Part shown: positions 21,169 through 32,600 of the stretch, in pieces
How positions within the stretch are numbered: the stretch's first letter is position 1
How the letters are laid out: every line of letters starts with the position of its first letter
Origin: Monilinia fructicola
Lineage: Eukaryota; Ascomycota; Leotiomycetes; Helotiales; Sclerotiniaceae
Direction of reading: 5' to 3'
NCBI GenBank assembly: GCA_008692225.1
Contig: VICG01000007.1
Coordinates: 903,501 to 967,500 of the forward strand
Length of the DNA: 64,000 nt
Position numbers and translations under genes: made by a program
Notes under the pieces: model-generated
Databases searched by the model: none
The model's input: only the letters and a program-made list of their open reading frames with translations
What the model was told of the DNA's origin: nothing

Positions 21169-22333
21169 TCACCTCTTCCAGTCCCCAATGTGTTCCCCGA
21201 TAATCCTGGCCGCCTGCTCGGGACTATGCTGTCTCCCGATTGCCTCGACAAAATCGCCCTCGGGATCCATCAGATAAAAGTAAATACTATGGTCGACCAA
21301 ATAATCCTGACCCTTCTGGACTCCCTCGGGCGTCGAGAAGTAAACCCGGTATTTCTTACAGATGTCTTTGATTTGTTCCCACGTGCCCGTCAGTCCAATG
21401 ATGCTAGGATGGAATTCCGCGAGGTAGGTGGCCAGAACGGCGGGGGTATCGCGGGCAGGGTCGCACGTAATGAAGATGGGGAGGAGGGATGGGGTTGAAG
21501 AGGTGCGCGTTGGAGAGTTGTTGATCAAGTCGATCATTTGGGCCATCTTGTCCAGTTCTTCCGGACAGATATCGGGGCAGTGGGTGAAGCCGAAGTAAAC
21601 CTGTATTGGTATAGGGTATCAGCGCGCCATCTCCCTTCCAGATTCATCGTCATCCTCATCCCGCCCCTCGACGCGCCCGAGCAGTGATGTAACATACCAA
21701 ACTGTACTTCCCCTTCATATCCTCACTCCCAAACTTTCCCCCCGTGTGATCAAGCAATTCAAACGGCCCGCCAACCTTGGGTCTCCCCACTCCCTTGGCA
21801 GCCTCCGCCACCCTCTTCCTCTCCATCCTCGCCTTTTCATACCGGAAATAGAATATCAACCCCGCGCCCACTCCCAAAAAAAAGCACTCCTGCCGTCCAG
21901 GAAAAAGGCTATTTCAAACATCGCACATTAGCTCCTCTTCCATCGAAACGCCACACCCCGCATATAAACGACACGCAGGAGCGCAGACACAAGGCAAAAG
22001 AGAAGAGAAAGAGAAGAGAAGAGAAGAGAAAAGAAAAGCCCTACCCCAGATCTATACCTCGACCTCTGCTCCTGCACAGTCTTATAGCCCCTCCGACCCA
22101 CAAAAGCACCCAGCGGGCCCCGGGCCTGCCCTCCGCAGCCCCTCGCCCCATTGCCCCCCAGCCCCTTCCCCCCATTCAAACACGGCCCATCCTCTGCCGT
22201 CCCGGGAGTCTCGACGCGCAAATCGACGACAGGCGCTGGCACCGAACCGCAAAAGTGTGTGTCCTCTCTTGGCGTCCGTCCGCGCGAGTGCCGAGAGGAG
22301 AGTCCTGCGGGCGGGCCACAGAGCGTTCGACAT
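21169..22333 (-). CDS. SCO1: Sco1-type cytochrome c oxidase copper chaperone, frameshifted
   Basis: Three exons: 22333(?)-22045, 21908-21698 and 21600-21169. The C-terminal exon encodes the thioredoxin-like Sco domain: VYFGFTHCPDICPEELDKM with the copper-binding CxxxC, and the later conserved His in DYLVDHSIYFYLMDPEGDF. Exon 2 supplies the transmembrane helix (GVGAGLIFYFRYEKARMERK) that anchors the protein in the mitochondrial inner membrane. There it hands copper to the Cu-A site of Cox2. In exon 2 the A-run at 21876-21883 has eight bases where seven restore the frame. Exon 1 has a presequence-like start (MSNALWPARRTLLSALART) but leaves this frame before GRRGYKTVQEQRSRYRSG, so a second length error probably lies there and the start is uncertain. 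Confidence 0.85.
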
Positions 22334-22433
22334 GGTGGATTGCTCGGGTTGACGTGTGCAAGGTTCGGCGTGCAGTTATGAGCTGATGGTTCCGCGTTGC
22401 TGGGTTGATGATTTGAGCTTCAAATGCACTCAC

Positions 22434-23108
22434 TCAAATGGATTAGGTAAGATTGGCGGTGCCGCTTTGGTCTGGTTGTTATCTCCGTTAAAGCAGCATT
22501 AGTTACTTTGGTCCGAATTCCTTCATTCAACCCCCCTCGCTACGCTGCAGTGTCTCAAGTCACATTTTAGGAATGATTTCAAAAATGCATTAATTTTCCT
22601 TTCATTATTAGCTATCTTGGCTGCTGTCAGATTACTATCAGATACTATGTGCAGCTTCTTCCTTTATCTTACAGAGCTACATGCAAAGGGTGCCTTCCTC
22701 TTGTTGATGCCCCCCAAATTGAATCGAATATGCTTCTTCGCTCAAGTAAATTTACCAAAACTCCATGTTCCATGCATGATGCAGTTACCAGGGAACCCAT
22801 TCATCCCGTCCTTTCCTGGGATATTCTATTAGGTAGGAAAGTGAACGTAAAAAAAAGTGAAAAAAGGACGCCGTTCCCGCAAAGTAAGCTCCTCCCGTAG
22901 AGTATCCTTCCAAGGACCTCATGATCGCAAATAACCAATTCATCTCGAGCATACAAGTCCAATTAGCGTCGTCGCAAGCTAATGATGATACGACAATAGA
23001 TTTTTGTAGAAAATCGCTGATACGTCGCAAATAAGTTCATCATTTGTTTATTCGCGTCGACTGACTTGGCTCGCACTGGTACGACTTCTCTCATCTTCCT
23101 CCAACACA
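22434..23108. other. Intergenic
   Basis: About 670 bases between the SCO1 5' end and the 3' end of the next minus-strand gene. I see no gene, RNA or repeat here. Confidence 0.5.
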
Positions 23109-25335
23109 TCACTGAGACGAGTTGGGTGATGATGACGAGGAAAAGGACTCCCAGCCTGCACCTGCACCGCCTGCACCATATCCGGATCCCGAGTAATCGA
23201 CTGGAGCCGCAGGGGCAGAAGTTGGATTGCCAGCTGTGCTAGTCGTTGGTCCTTGTCCGTACTCAACACCAGACATTGGAATTGGTGGTCCAGTGATTGG
23301 AGCGCGGCCATGGCGATATTGACGAGGGCTATGCTCATATTCGGCTGTATCAGAATCAGAAACGACACTTGAATATCGAATTCTGTTGCCAGCGTCATCT
23401 AGAACAAAGCGACCTTGTTCATCAATCTCATATTCATCATCACTGTTTGATCCCTCATACTGTTCCTCACCCCGGCCAGCTTGGGTACTTTGCGAGGGAC
23501 GACCTTCCGGTTGTTGGTAGTGGGTACTTGGGGATGCAGGCTGTACAGCTGGTGCTTGTGTGTATTGTGGTCCAGCTGACGAGTGTGGTGCGGAGATTGC
23601 TGCGGCAGCTTGGCGTTGACGAATACTTTCAATGAAGGGATCAGAAGGTTCAGAACGTTGGGAGCGTTGATATTGCTGATAGGCTTCATTGGATCCCGTT
23701 GGACTCTCGGGGTCTGCAAATCGGCCACCTGTGCGTGCACTTCCACTTCCAGAATCAGATGGACCTCCTTGTCGCGTTGGTGGGAGATCTCGAGCGGCAG
23801 TGCTTCCGTGTCTGTTGGGAACACCCTGAACCATGGGAACGACCTGCACTCCGCCCAGTACCGTTGGCTGACCATCTCGTAATGCGATGGTTCGCTCACG
23901 CTCCTCCGTTTCACGTCGGCCAAGTTCGTCCCATGCTCTGCGAGCTTCACTTCTTGCAATCTCCAACTCTCTCTTTAATTCAGCGATAACCTTGTCAGAT
24001 TGATCCTTGCGTCTTTCAGCCTCAACAGCCTCCTTGATAGCTTGAGTTCTCGAGTTGCGCTCGTCCTCCAATTGCTTAGCCATCACTGCCAAATTCTCCG
24101 TAGCCCGTTCCTCTTGTTCTCTGGTCTCAAAGAACCAACGTTGAAACTTTCGCTCAGAAGAAGCTCGTAGACGTTGCAATTCGACTACGGCATGGAACAG
24201 GTTTGCGCCAGCGGCTGAGAGATCGGTGTTTTGTCGAGATAATTGTTGGGAAAGAGGATCGCGATTGATTTCCGAAGAGTTTTCTTCAAGTCTGCGAAGC
24301 CAGAAACTTGTAAGACCCTCCCAATGTGCGGAGAGAGTCTCCCAACGCTCAAATGCGTGGGGGAAAGATGATCGAGTGGGGCCTTCACGGCTAGGAACGG
24401 TTAATGGCGTAGGTTGAGCGGGACCGGCGCCAGTGGACAGGCCTGGCTGACTTGGAGCGCCAGTCTCGGCTGGTTTTGATTGCGACTGCATTGGTAATCT
24501 TAGAGGTGCCACCTCAGGACCAGAAGGAGCTCTTGTTGTAGTACCACGTCTCTGAACTGGTGGCTCCACGGGTCTAATGCTTTCTCCGCCACTGGTCGTT
24601 CGATCTCCGGCTCTTCGATCTGCTCTTTGCGAATTGCCCGAAATTCGATGTCCTTCACCACGTTCTTCTAATCTTTGAGCGGCAGCGCCAGCAACTGCTC
24701 TTCCTCCTGCTTGTCGCATTAATTCTTCTTCGTTGCGTTTTTGTTCGGCTGCTCTGGCTTTTTGTTCCGAAGCTTCAGATGCTTTTCGAGCTTCCCGAGC
24801 TTGTCTATCTCTCATGATGTCCCTTGGACCACGGATGTGGGGCGAGCCGGTAGCTGCGGGCCTAGCGCCATTGTTAGCCGAGCTCGTAGCTCCGCCTAAC
24901 AGATCTGACATTGAAGCGTTCTCTTCAATATAATCGGAGAGTGAATGGGTTAGGTTGACGCAAGGCTTCTTCGAGAGTATAAAGGATGGCACTCGCAGTA
25001 TGCTTATCGACACGTGGAGAATATTTCGAGGAACTCTTTTCAGCTTCTGGAGAGGGATGCTCACTTAAAAGATGAGGTTCAGTGTCGGGTGCGTCTTCGA
25101 AGTCATGAGTGAAATCGCCTTCACTTGGTTGTCGTTGGGCGAATTTTATTCGAGGTGGAGGAGAGATTCCAACAGAAGTTGCTTCAATGTGAGTTCTTCG
25201 AAGCGTTCTTTGCCGCTGGCGCTGCTCTGGTTTAGGCGTAGTAGGGTCGTGGGTATCGTGACGGTCGTTAAATTTGGAAATAGGTAAATGCGTCAGCTCT
25301 GCTGTGGCTCTTGGATTTAGGTAAGAGGAAAACAA
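23109..25335 (-). CDS. Unrecognised Pro/Gln-rich coiled-coil protein
   Basis: One long coding stretch of about 740 residues. The order is: an N-terminal piece ending TASAILYTLEEALRQPNPFT, the motif DYIEENASMSDLLGG, an Ala/Arg/Glu-rich segment, a Pro-rich linker, an alpha-helical and coiled-coil centre (FERWETLSAHWEGLTSFWLR then many Glu/Arg/Lys heptads), and a disordered Ser/Gln/Gly-rich C-terminus. I do not recognise the family. The two halves are in different frames and join if one C is removed near 24947-24950. No ATG opens the N-terminal frame (the ORF begins at a TTG at 25335), so an upstream exon and intron are probably missed. The first in-frame ATG (24911) would lose the conserved-looking N-terminal motif. 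Function unknown. Confidence 0.6.
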
Positions 25336-27587
25336 GGTGAACGCTTGTCGAGAGAATTCCCTACAGCGGGGGAACTAGAGAAATGTTGCCCTTTTGAAGT
25401 AAGGCAAGGGTTTAGGATTAGAGAATAATAGAGAGAAGTATGAGGTTGTCGTTGAGTTTATGGATTTGGTCCTTGTCGGAGGAAGTTGTTGGGTTGTGAA
25501 AAGTTGAGTAGGAAGGAAGACAAGCAAGTCGAGACAAAGTACCTCCCGAGATTGGGAGGGAGTACCAAAGGTGATAGACAAGAAGAGTGAATTCTGAGAG
25601 TCGAAAGATATTCAAGGCTCAGTCTTTCGGTGTGATGAGGATATTAAGAGAGGTTGGACGAATGGTGGGTTATATTTAAACGAGGGAGGTAAAAAAAGAG
25701 AAGGCTGGGCAAGGCAAACCAAACCAAATCAAATCAAACCAAATCAAACCACATTAACTATCATGAACCAAGCCAGAATAATCCAGACGGGATACAAAAC
25801 CACAGATCTTCTATTATCCGTAAGATGATTTTCTTGATCCCCTTAGATTGTTGATATTAAAAACGTGGGGATGTGGGAGCTTGGGAGCTTAATCGTTATA
25901 ATCTTAAAGGTAGAAAAGTAAGAGGCTGATCTGAAGAAGATGATGATGATGATGATGATGAAGATGATGAAGAAGAGAAGAAGAAGAAGAAGAAGAAGAA
26001 GAAGAAGAAGAAGAAGAAGAAGAAGAAGAAGAAGCAGAAGAAGAATGATGATGATGATGATGATGGAGTGGATGGATTAACACTTCCTAATCGCAAAGGA
26101 ATTGATAAAAATGGAGGAGAGATGAGGGAAGAAGGTAAAGAATGTATTGATGGGAGTGAAGGTATCATGCTCGCACCAAGGGTGAACCAATTGCAGATTT
26201 TCGTATTAGGAGCGTTTCAAGAATAGCTGAGAGGGGGAGCGAGAGAGGGATGGTCCATACAGGTGGATGACGGGATGGATGATGGATGATGGAGGATGGA
26301 TGAATTGCTATGACCGAGTACGCATATGGAGAAGAAGATGAGAAGATGCGGGTATCCGATATCGATATCCGTCAATGCGCAGCTTTGATGATTTTCTTGG
26401 TGTAATGTTTGGATTGAAGGATTTGAAATTGATCAAAGGAGATGAATTGATTCAGTTGACGTGGTACTTTGTTGGTGCTTCTTCAATTGTTATGATATTT
26501 ATTGATATTGATGATGATGACGATGATGATATATATTTGTTTATTCGTTGATGGCGTCTGGAGTAGGTGTAGGGATATAGATGTATGTTATATATATATC
26601 AATTGTGATATACAAAGATTCGATAGGTTTCCAGGTTTCTTTAATAAGTTTGAATTATACGTGATTCCTTCCTTGATTCTATTGAGTCATGACAATTGGA
26701 GCATGAATGAATGACTGACTGAATGGATGGATGGATGATGATTGATTGAGTCCCGTCAAAGATGTGAAAGCATCCATAGGTAGAGTAGAGTAGATGGTCG
26801 TTCTATCATTCATCCAGACACTCTTCAGTCCATCCACTCATCAATCAATCCATAACACTCATAATTACCATCCATAAATCTGATAGAAAGAATCAACAAC
26901 GAGAATACTCGAGTAATGAATTCACAGACAGATACTCATAAAACAAAACGAATATCCAAAATCCTTCATCCTTTGCCAAAATGAGACGGGGAAAAAGGAA
27001 AAGAAAAAGATAAACAAAAACAAAACAAAAAAAACAGTTTTCACAATACTCCCTCCTCGAGACTCGAGTGGAAACCTGGTCCTCGCTGTCCGTACCTGTA
27101 TCGGCACGTAACCTGTTAGTGCTTTGCTGGCATTGTAACATCAGCATGGCTTGTGGAGCACATGGGTCAAGGATTCATTGAAGGATTCGAATTTCGAAGC
27201 TTTGGAGCTTCTCACGTTTTCTCCTCTTCTACCGCTTCTTCCCATTATTGGGATCTATGTAATAATTAGTTCTAAGCGGGAAGATATCGGGATCCTTGGT
27301 AGATTTTTGAAGAGAAGAGGAAAGGAAAGGAGAGGAGGAGAGAAAAGAGTGGAATAAATGGATAATATAATAAATAATAAAGGAGTATGTACAATCGATT
27401 ATTCGATATCTTATCACTCGAGTATTAATTATCTCTCACGTAGATACAGCTAGCTAGTGATCCATCTTTTGTAGCTATAGAATAACAGGTAGACCAAATC
27501 AATTAGCTATAATTAATCTTTCCTTACTTTTCTCGCCTTTGATAGGAGAGATGTTGAAGATGTCCGGAGTAGACATACTCTATAGAA
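25336..27587. other. Intergenic with triplet repeats
   Basis: Presumed promoter of the minus-strand coiled-coil gene, then low-complexity DNA: (CAAAT/CAAAC)n near 25711-25751, a GAA/GAT triplet array (25937-26065), (GATG)n near 26270-26300 and 26722-26745. No gene is supported. Confidence 0.5.
25937..26065. repeat. GAT/GAA trinucleotide array
   Basis: Consecutive GAT, then about twenty GAA/AGA units, then GAT again, almost symmetrical. It encodes Ser/Phe homopolymer shadow ORFs on the minus strand. Confidence 0.9.
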
Positions 27588-28133
27588 TAAAGTCGCCTAC
27601 CTTACTTTTCGCCAACCCCCTTCATTTGGCTAGTATTTCATATTAAAAACGTTCATTTTAATATATTAATAACTTAACGAAAAATAGATATATATTTTTT
27701 AAATTTTAATCAAAGCTTCTGTATACAGTGACTAATAGATTCTAAAAATAAATTTTTACAATTCTTTTTCTAAAGAGTAATATAAAATTTATAAAAAATT
27801 AAAAATTTACATTTTATATTTATAAGTATAGAAATCATATATAAAATCAAAACTTTAAAAAAAAGAAAAATTATAACTTTTAAATAAAAATTATTAAAAG
27901 TAATTTAATAAAATTTATAAAATCTATTTATTAATATATAATAAATAAGCTATTAAAATTTTATATAATAATTTATAATAAAATAAATAAACTAAAATTA
28001 TAAAATCGCTTTTTTAAATTCTTAATTAATTATATTAATTATCTATTAAATTATTAATACTTTAAAATAATCGTTTTTAAATATAAGATGCTAGTTAAAT
28101 AAGGGCGGGAAGTAGGATAGTACGCGACTTATA
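27588..28133. mobile_element. AT-rich inverted-repeat element A (degenerate MITE-like)
   Basis: The left end (27588-27655) and the reverse complement of the right end (about 28066-28133) align over about 65 bases. Shared blocks include AGTCGC, CTAC, CGCC, CTAG, and ATATT/AAAAACG. Differences are mostly transitions and small gaps. The interior is more than 80% A/T with no ORF. This is consistent with a non-autonomous DNA transposon altered by C-to-T mutation (RIP-like) or long decay. Confidence 0.65.
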
Positions 28134-28355
28134 TATATATATATATCCACTCGATCGTTTTTACATCAATATCTAAAGATATAATAAATTAATTTTTTTA
28201 AATCAAACCCATACATTAATTAATATTCTCCTTTTTCTTTCTTATAAAAACAAACGAATAAATAAACTATTTATCTACCTACTTAATAACTTATTAATCT
28301 ATATATATATATAGATTCATCTACTCACTCACCGACTCATTCATTCATTATAGTA

Positions 28356-28866
28356 AGAGTTATGGCCATAGCTTATCGCCATACCTTACGTTTTTATACT
28401 AAAAACCTTTATTTTTTCAATTTTTAACATTCTTAATAAATTATTAAATAATGTAAAATTTTTTTATAATTTTTAAATAAATATATAAAAACTATTGAAA
28501 ATTTTATAAAAATAAGCTAATTTTTTGAATAATTTATTTTAATAAAGTATTAATTTTATAAAATTAAATAATATAAAAAATTTAAGAAAATCGCTTATTT
28601 TATATAGAAAAAGCATTATATATAAGATTTTTTTAAAAAATTTCAATTTTAAAAAAAGCATAACTTTTTAAATAAAATAAATAAAAAAACAGTTTTATAT
28701 TTTGTATTTTATCAATTTCAAAATATAATTAACAAAAATTTTTAGAAAAATATATAAATAATTATAAAAGTTATTAAAGTTTTTAATTTGTACAAGATAA
28801 TATAAATTTTATAGGGATTTTGTTACGAAAAACATAAGGTGTGCGATAAGCTGTGGCCGCAACTCT
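28356..28866. mobile_element. AT-rich inverted-repeat element B (Tc1/mariner-like MITE)
   Basis: Termini 28356-28396 and 28826-28866 are imperfect inverted repeats of about 41 bases. The left reads AGAGTTATGGCCATAGCTTA; the right, reverse-complemented, reads AGAGTTGCGGCCACAGCTTA. They are flanked by TA at 28354-28355 and 28867-28868, the target duplication expected of Tc1/mariner elements. The interior is extremely AT-rich and non-coding. In the first 20 bases all three mismatches between the arms are transitions (A/G, T/C, T/C), as RIP would give. Confidence 0.75.
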
Positions 28867-28983
28867 TATATACCAATCCCTCACTCCCCCAATCCCCAAT
28901 CCCCAAATCTATACTCACTACCACCACCATTATTATCACCACCAAACATCCATTAAACCGTTAAAAGTTAAAATATCTACAAA

Positions 28984-29075
28984 GTACAGCATAATATACA
29001 TATATACATATATACATACATACATACATACATACATATACATATAATTACTCTACATATATATATATATATATA
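28984..29075. repeat. TATACA/TA microsatellite
   Basis: Overlapping (TATACA)n, (CATA)n and (TA)n arrays immediately right of element B, followed by C/A-rich (CACT/CACC)n at 29112-29160. Confidence 0.85.
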
Positions 29076-29650
29076 CTCTATAAAATACAACCCCCATCGC
29101 TAACCCAAGGCACCAACCACCCACCCACTCACTCACTCACCCACCCACCCACCCACACACCAAAGCAAAACCATGCTGAGAAGAAACGACCCTGATGAGC
29201 AAAGGGGAAAAAATAAAAGTGAACAAATGAACAAATGAATAAGTAACTAGATGACTAAGTAAATAGAGGAAATGCTATAGCAGATATGCCAGTTCTCTTC
29301 TTATGCTTCTCCCAACCCAAACACCAGTGATGTACAATTGCTTCTACCCTATCCTGCCCTATCCTGCCCTGCCCTGCCCTGCCATGCCCTGCCATGCCAA
29401 AACATATGAAATGAAGACACAAATAAATGAAGGAAAAAGAAAAAAAAAGAAAAAAAAAAACACAACAGTAATATCTCTGCGTGGTATTGTACTGAGTAAG
29501 GCTTTTACGCTGTAGATATGATATGCGATATGCGATATACCACATATCTCTCCCTGTGTGTGTCCTTTGGCCTATTACCCCTTTGCGCTTGTGTATCGAT
29601 TCATGTATCCACCCTTTAATCTTACCATGAAAAGAAAACGCTAAACTGCA

Positions 29651-32600
29651 CTAGAAGGCTTCTTCACCTATTCTCGCTCCTGTGACTGACTCTTTTCTCT
29701 CTTCTTCCCCCACTACATCCTTCAAAAGTAAAAGTCTCTCCTCTGTGACCCTAATTGCATCCTCTATCTCTCTCTCCTCCATACCCTCACTCTTCAACCT
29801 GTCCTCTACATCCAACCTTTCAACTGGCATCCTCCCAACCTCTCTTAACCTTTCCATGCCGGCCCTCTCTTCCAACCACAACCAAAGTTCACTCTCCTCT
29901 CTCCTCCAAATCTCCTCGTATGCCGCGATCCTCTCTGGAGTCCCCAAATAATGCATCCCTATATCTCTGTTTCCTCCACCTGCAAGGGGAAACCCGAACC
30001 GGAACCAACTTGCGACGAGAAGACCCACGAGAAGGCCATACAGTATGTTGCCCGTCATCAATGGTTTGATGATATCGAGAACCGGCTCAAATATACCCGA
30101 CGAACGGGTTCAAAAAGACCCCAATTGACCTCTTCAGGTTTAGCCTCAGAAGCACCATCAGTGACTTTGCTAAGATTGTTTGCCTTGGAACCCTTGCGAC
30201 CTTTCTTTTTGCCTTTGCCAACAGCACCTGGGGCTCCAGAACGACGTGTACCAACAGCTGCTTTGAGAGCTGCGATGATATCTTTTTGTATATTTGTACT
30301 TGGCCATCATTGGCACCCTTTTCAATTGGAGCTGTTTCTTGATTAGTACGATACCTTGAATCACAGATTGCATGTGAACTTACTCTTCAACCAACTCTTG
30401 CCCGTCCACTCAATGGCGCAGTTTGACTTGTAATCGAGTTCCATTGCCTTCTGACCATGACAGGCAGTACCTAGTCTTGGTACTGAAAACATTACCACTA
30501 GGTACATCAGGGGTCACCGTCGATACCGTCACAGAAATCGCCTTTTCAAGATCTAGAGCGTCGAGCGTTTCGGTAGAAATACATTTGGTCTGCTTCGGTC
30601 CAATGGCACCATTCAATGGCTTGATGTACGAATAGTTTCGAACCTTGTTTTCCAGAGAGAGCGGGACCTTGGCGTTCTCATCATAATTTAACTCGAGACA
30701 TTTCTGCTCATTGCTAAGCCAATCCCGCATCCAGGTTATAGATGCAGGCCCAAACATAAGACTGTAGACTTTTCCCAGTGGGGCCGGAATGGTTTCATCG
30801 GCAAGAATCTTCGCATAATGTGTATCGCCATCAGAACACGTCGTTGCTGCATGTGTGGCTGGTCCAGGGAAGTCTGCCGCAGCCGCTGGACTTGACTGTT
30901 TACCTCCTTCTGCCTGAACTCCATTTGTCACGACAGCAGCAGATGCCTTCCGACTAACAACCTTTTCGCCAGACTCGCTGCCCAAGAACGCTACCGTCAG
31001 CTTGCATGAAGCTCATACCATCCTCATCATCCTCATCTTCGTCATAGACATCACCACTAGCTTCACTATCCTCTGAAGATTGCGAGACGCTACCAGGTCG
31101 AGACAGAACCATGCCGTCGTCTTTTTCAGTCTTGTCCGCCTCCACCAGTCTCTTCAAGGGTAACACCGTTGAGCGAACTTCGCAAATTTGGGTGACCAAT
31201 CTTCCATATACCAACTATGAGATCATATGTTGAATCACGACTGGTGAAACTTGCAAAAACATTCTTCGCGTGCAATGTCGAAATCATTAAACCGTTCTTG
31301 AAGAGTAGTGCTGTGCTTCTCTTTTCTACCGAGATGATCTCGTCAAAGCTCATGACCAACGTGGTGACCCAACCAAAGATATTGCTGCTAAAGCATAAGT
31401 GTCCTTCAGATACGTACAATCGACCATGGGCGAGAATTTCTCTTTGCAAAGCGCAGCTATAATCTTCGATAAGATAGTCGTCATCGGGTACACTTCTAAA
31501 TAGGGCATGGAAATCCCGATTTCTCTTCTTGCTGGCGACAGCGAATCCCGTGATCTTGGGGTGCTGATGATCCAGGGCTTCCGATTGAGGAGTTAGCTGC
31601 AGCAATCGCAGCTCCGATTGTGGTACCAGTTGCCGCAGAGCTCCCCCGTTTCCTGTGGTTGGCAGCACTTCTGATACTACCGCTACGTTGGATGCCGGAT
31701 TTACCTTCGAAGACACTTCCGTTTGGGGGAGTTCGATCTCCGGTCATGCTTGATTCGTATGCAGAACGTGGGCGTGCGATGGTTTGCAAGTCCTCAATCT
31801 GAGGTGTTCGCGACAGCTTCGAGGTTCTCCCCAGTCAACATATTGGGTGCCGTCGCCGAGCGATTGGCAAAGAAGTGGTCATCCTTAGCTGGATCAAACC
31901 TCCCGCGGGATTCTTCTGGGTATTTTGGCATGGCTGGAGTATTTCCTTCTTCTGAAATTCCAAATTGACTCAGGCTAAGATCGCCCCATGCCCAACGTTT
32001 TCACCGCGGGCTCTTTCTCTTCCATAAGATTGTCTGTATCAATACTCTCTCCTAAATGCTTCGACTACCGGACTCTCAATCTCCTGTATACCCGGTATTG
32101 TTTGTACACCACTCTTACTTCTCGTTCCCCCCCGGGACGGACGTATGGCGATGCTATTACTCAGCGTGCTTGCCGCGTTCTGAGCGGCAGAAAAGACTGA
32201 TGAGAAGAAGCCGGATTGCCCTTGACCTGGTGTGGTTGCTCCGTTCTCTGGTGTTGGGGTTAAGGGCGCAGATTGAATGTTGGATAATTTACTAGGTACT
32301 CCTGAAGCAGAACCCGATCGAATTCGTCGATGTGATATCATTCTTCCAGAAGGAGAGATTAAAACATCTGGGGCGGACCTCAGAGGTGAATCAGGACTAG
32401 TGGCAGAAGTAAATTGCGGTGATCTTGTGTCAGTTGGTGTTGGTGGTGTATTGACAATAACAGGGGCCGGCCTGTTTACAGATGGTGGAGTCCGTGGACG
32501 CTGACTTGTGTCGATGGTAATGAGCTTTGTCTTTCCCACATGTGGTCTCTCGGGAGATGATGCCGTAGATCTGGGTTTACCCAAGGGTCGCTGTTCATCA

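Noticed and set aside
22176..22433. 85-codon minus-strand ORF starting with a presequence-like stretch (ARRTLHTSTRA)
   Set aside because: It overlaps the SCO1 first exon in another frame and does not lead into the Sco domain; kept only as a reminder that the SCO1 start is unsettled.
25896..26168. Ser/Phe homopolymer ORF
   Set aside because: Translation of the GAA/GAT triplet array.
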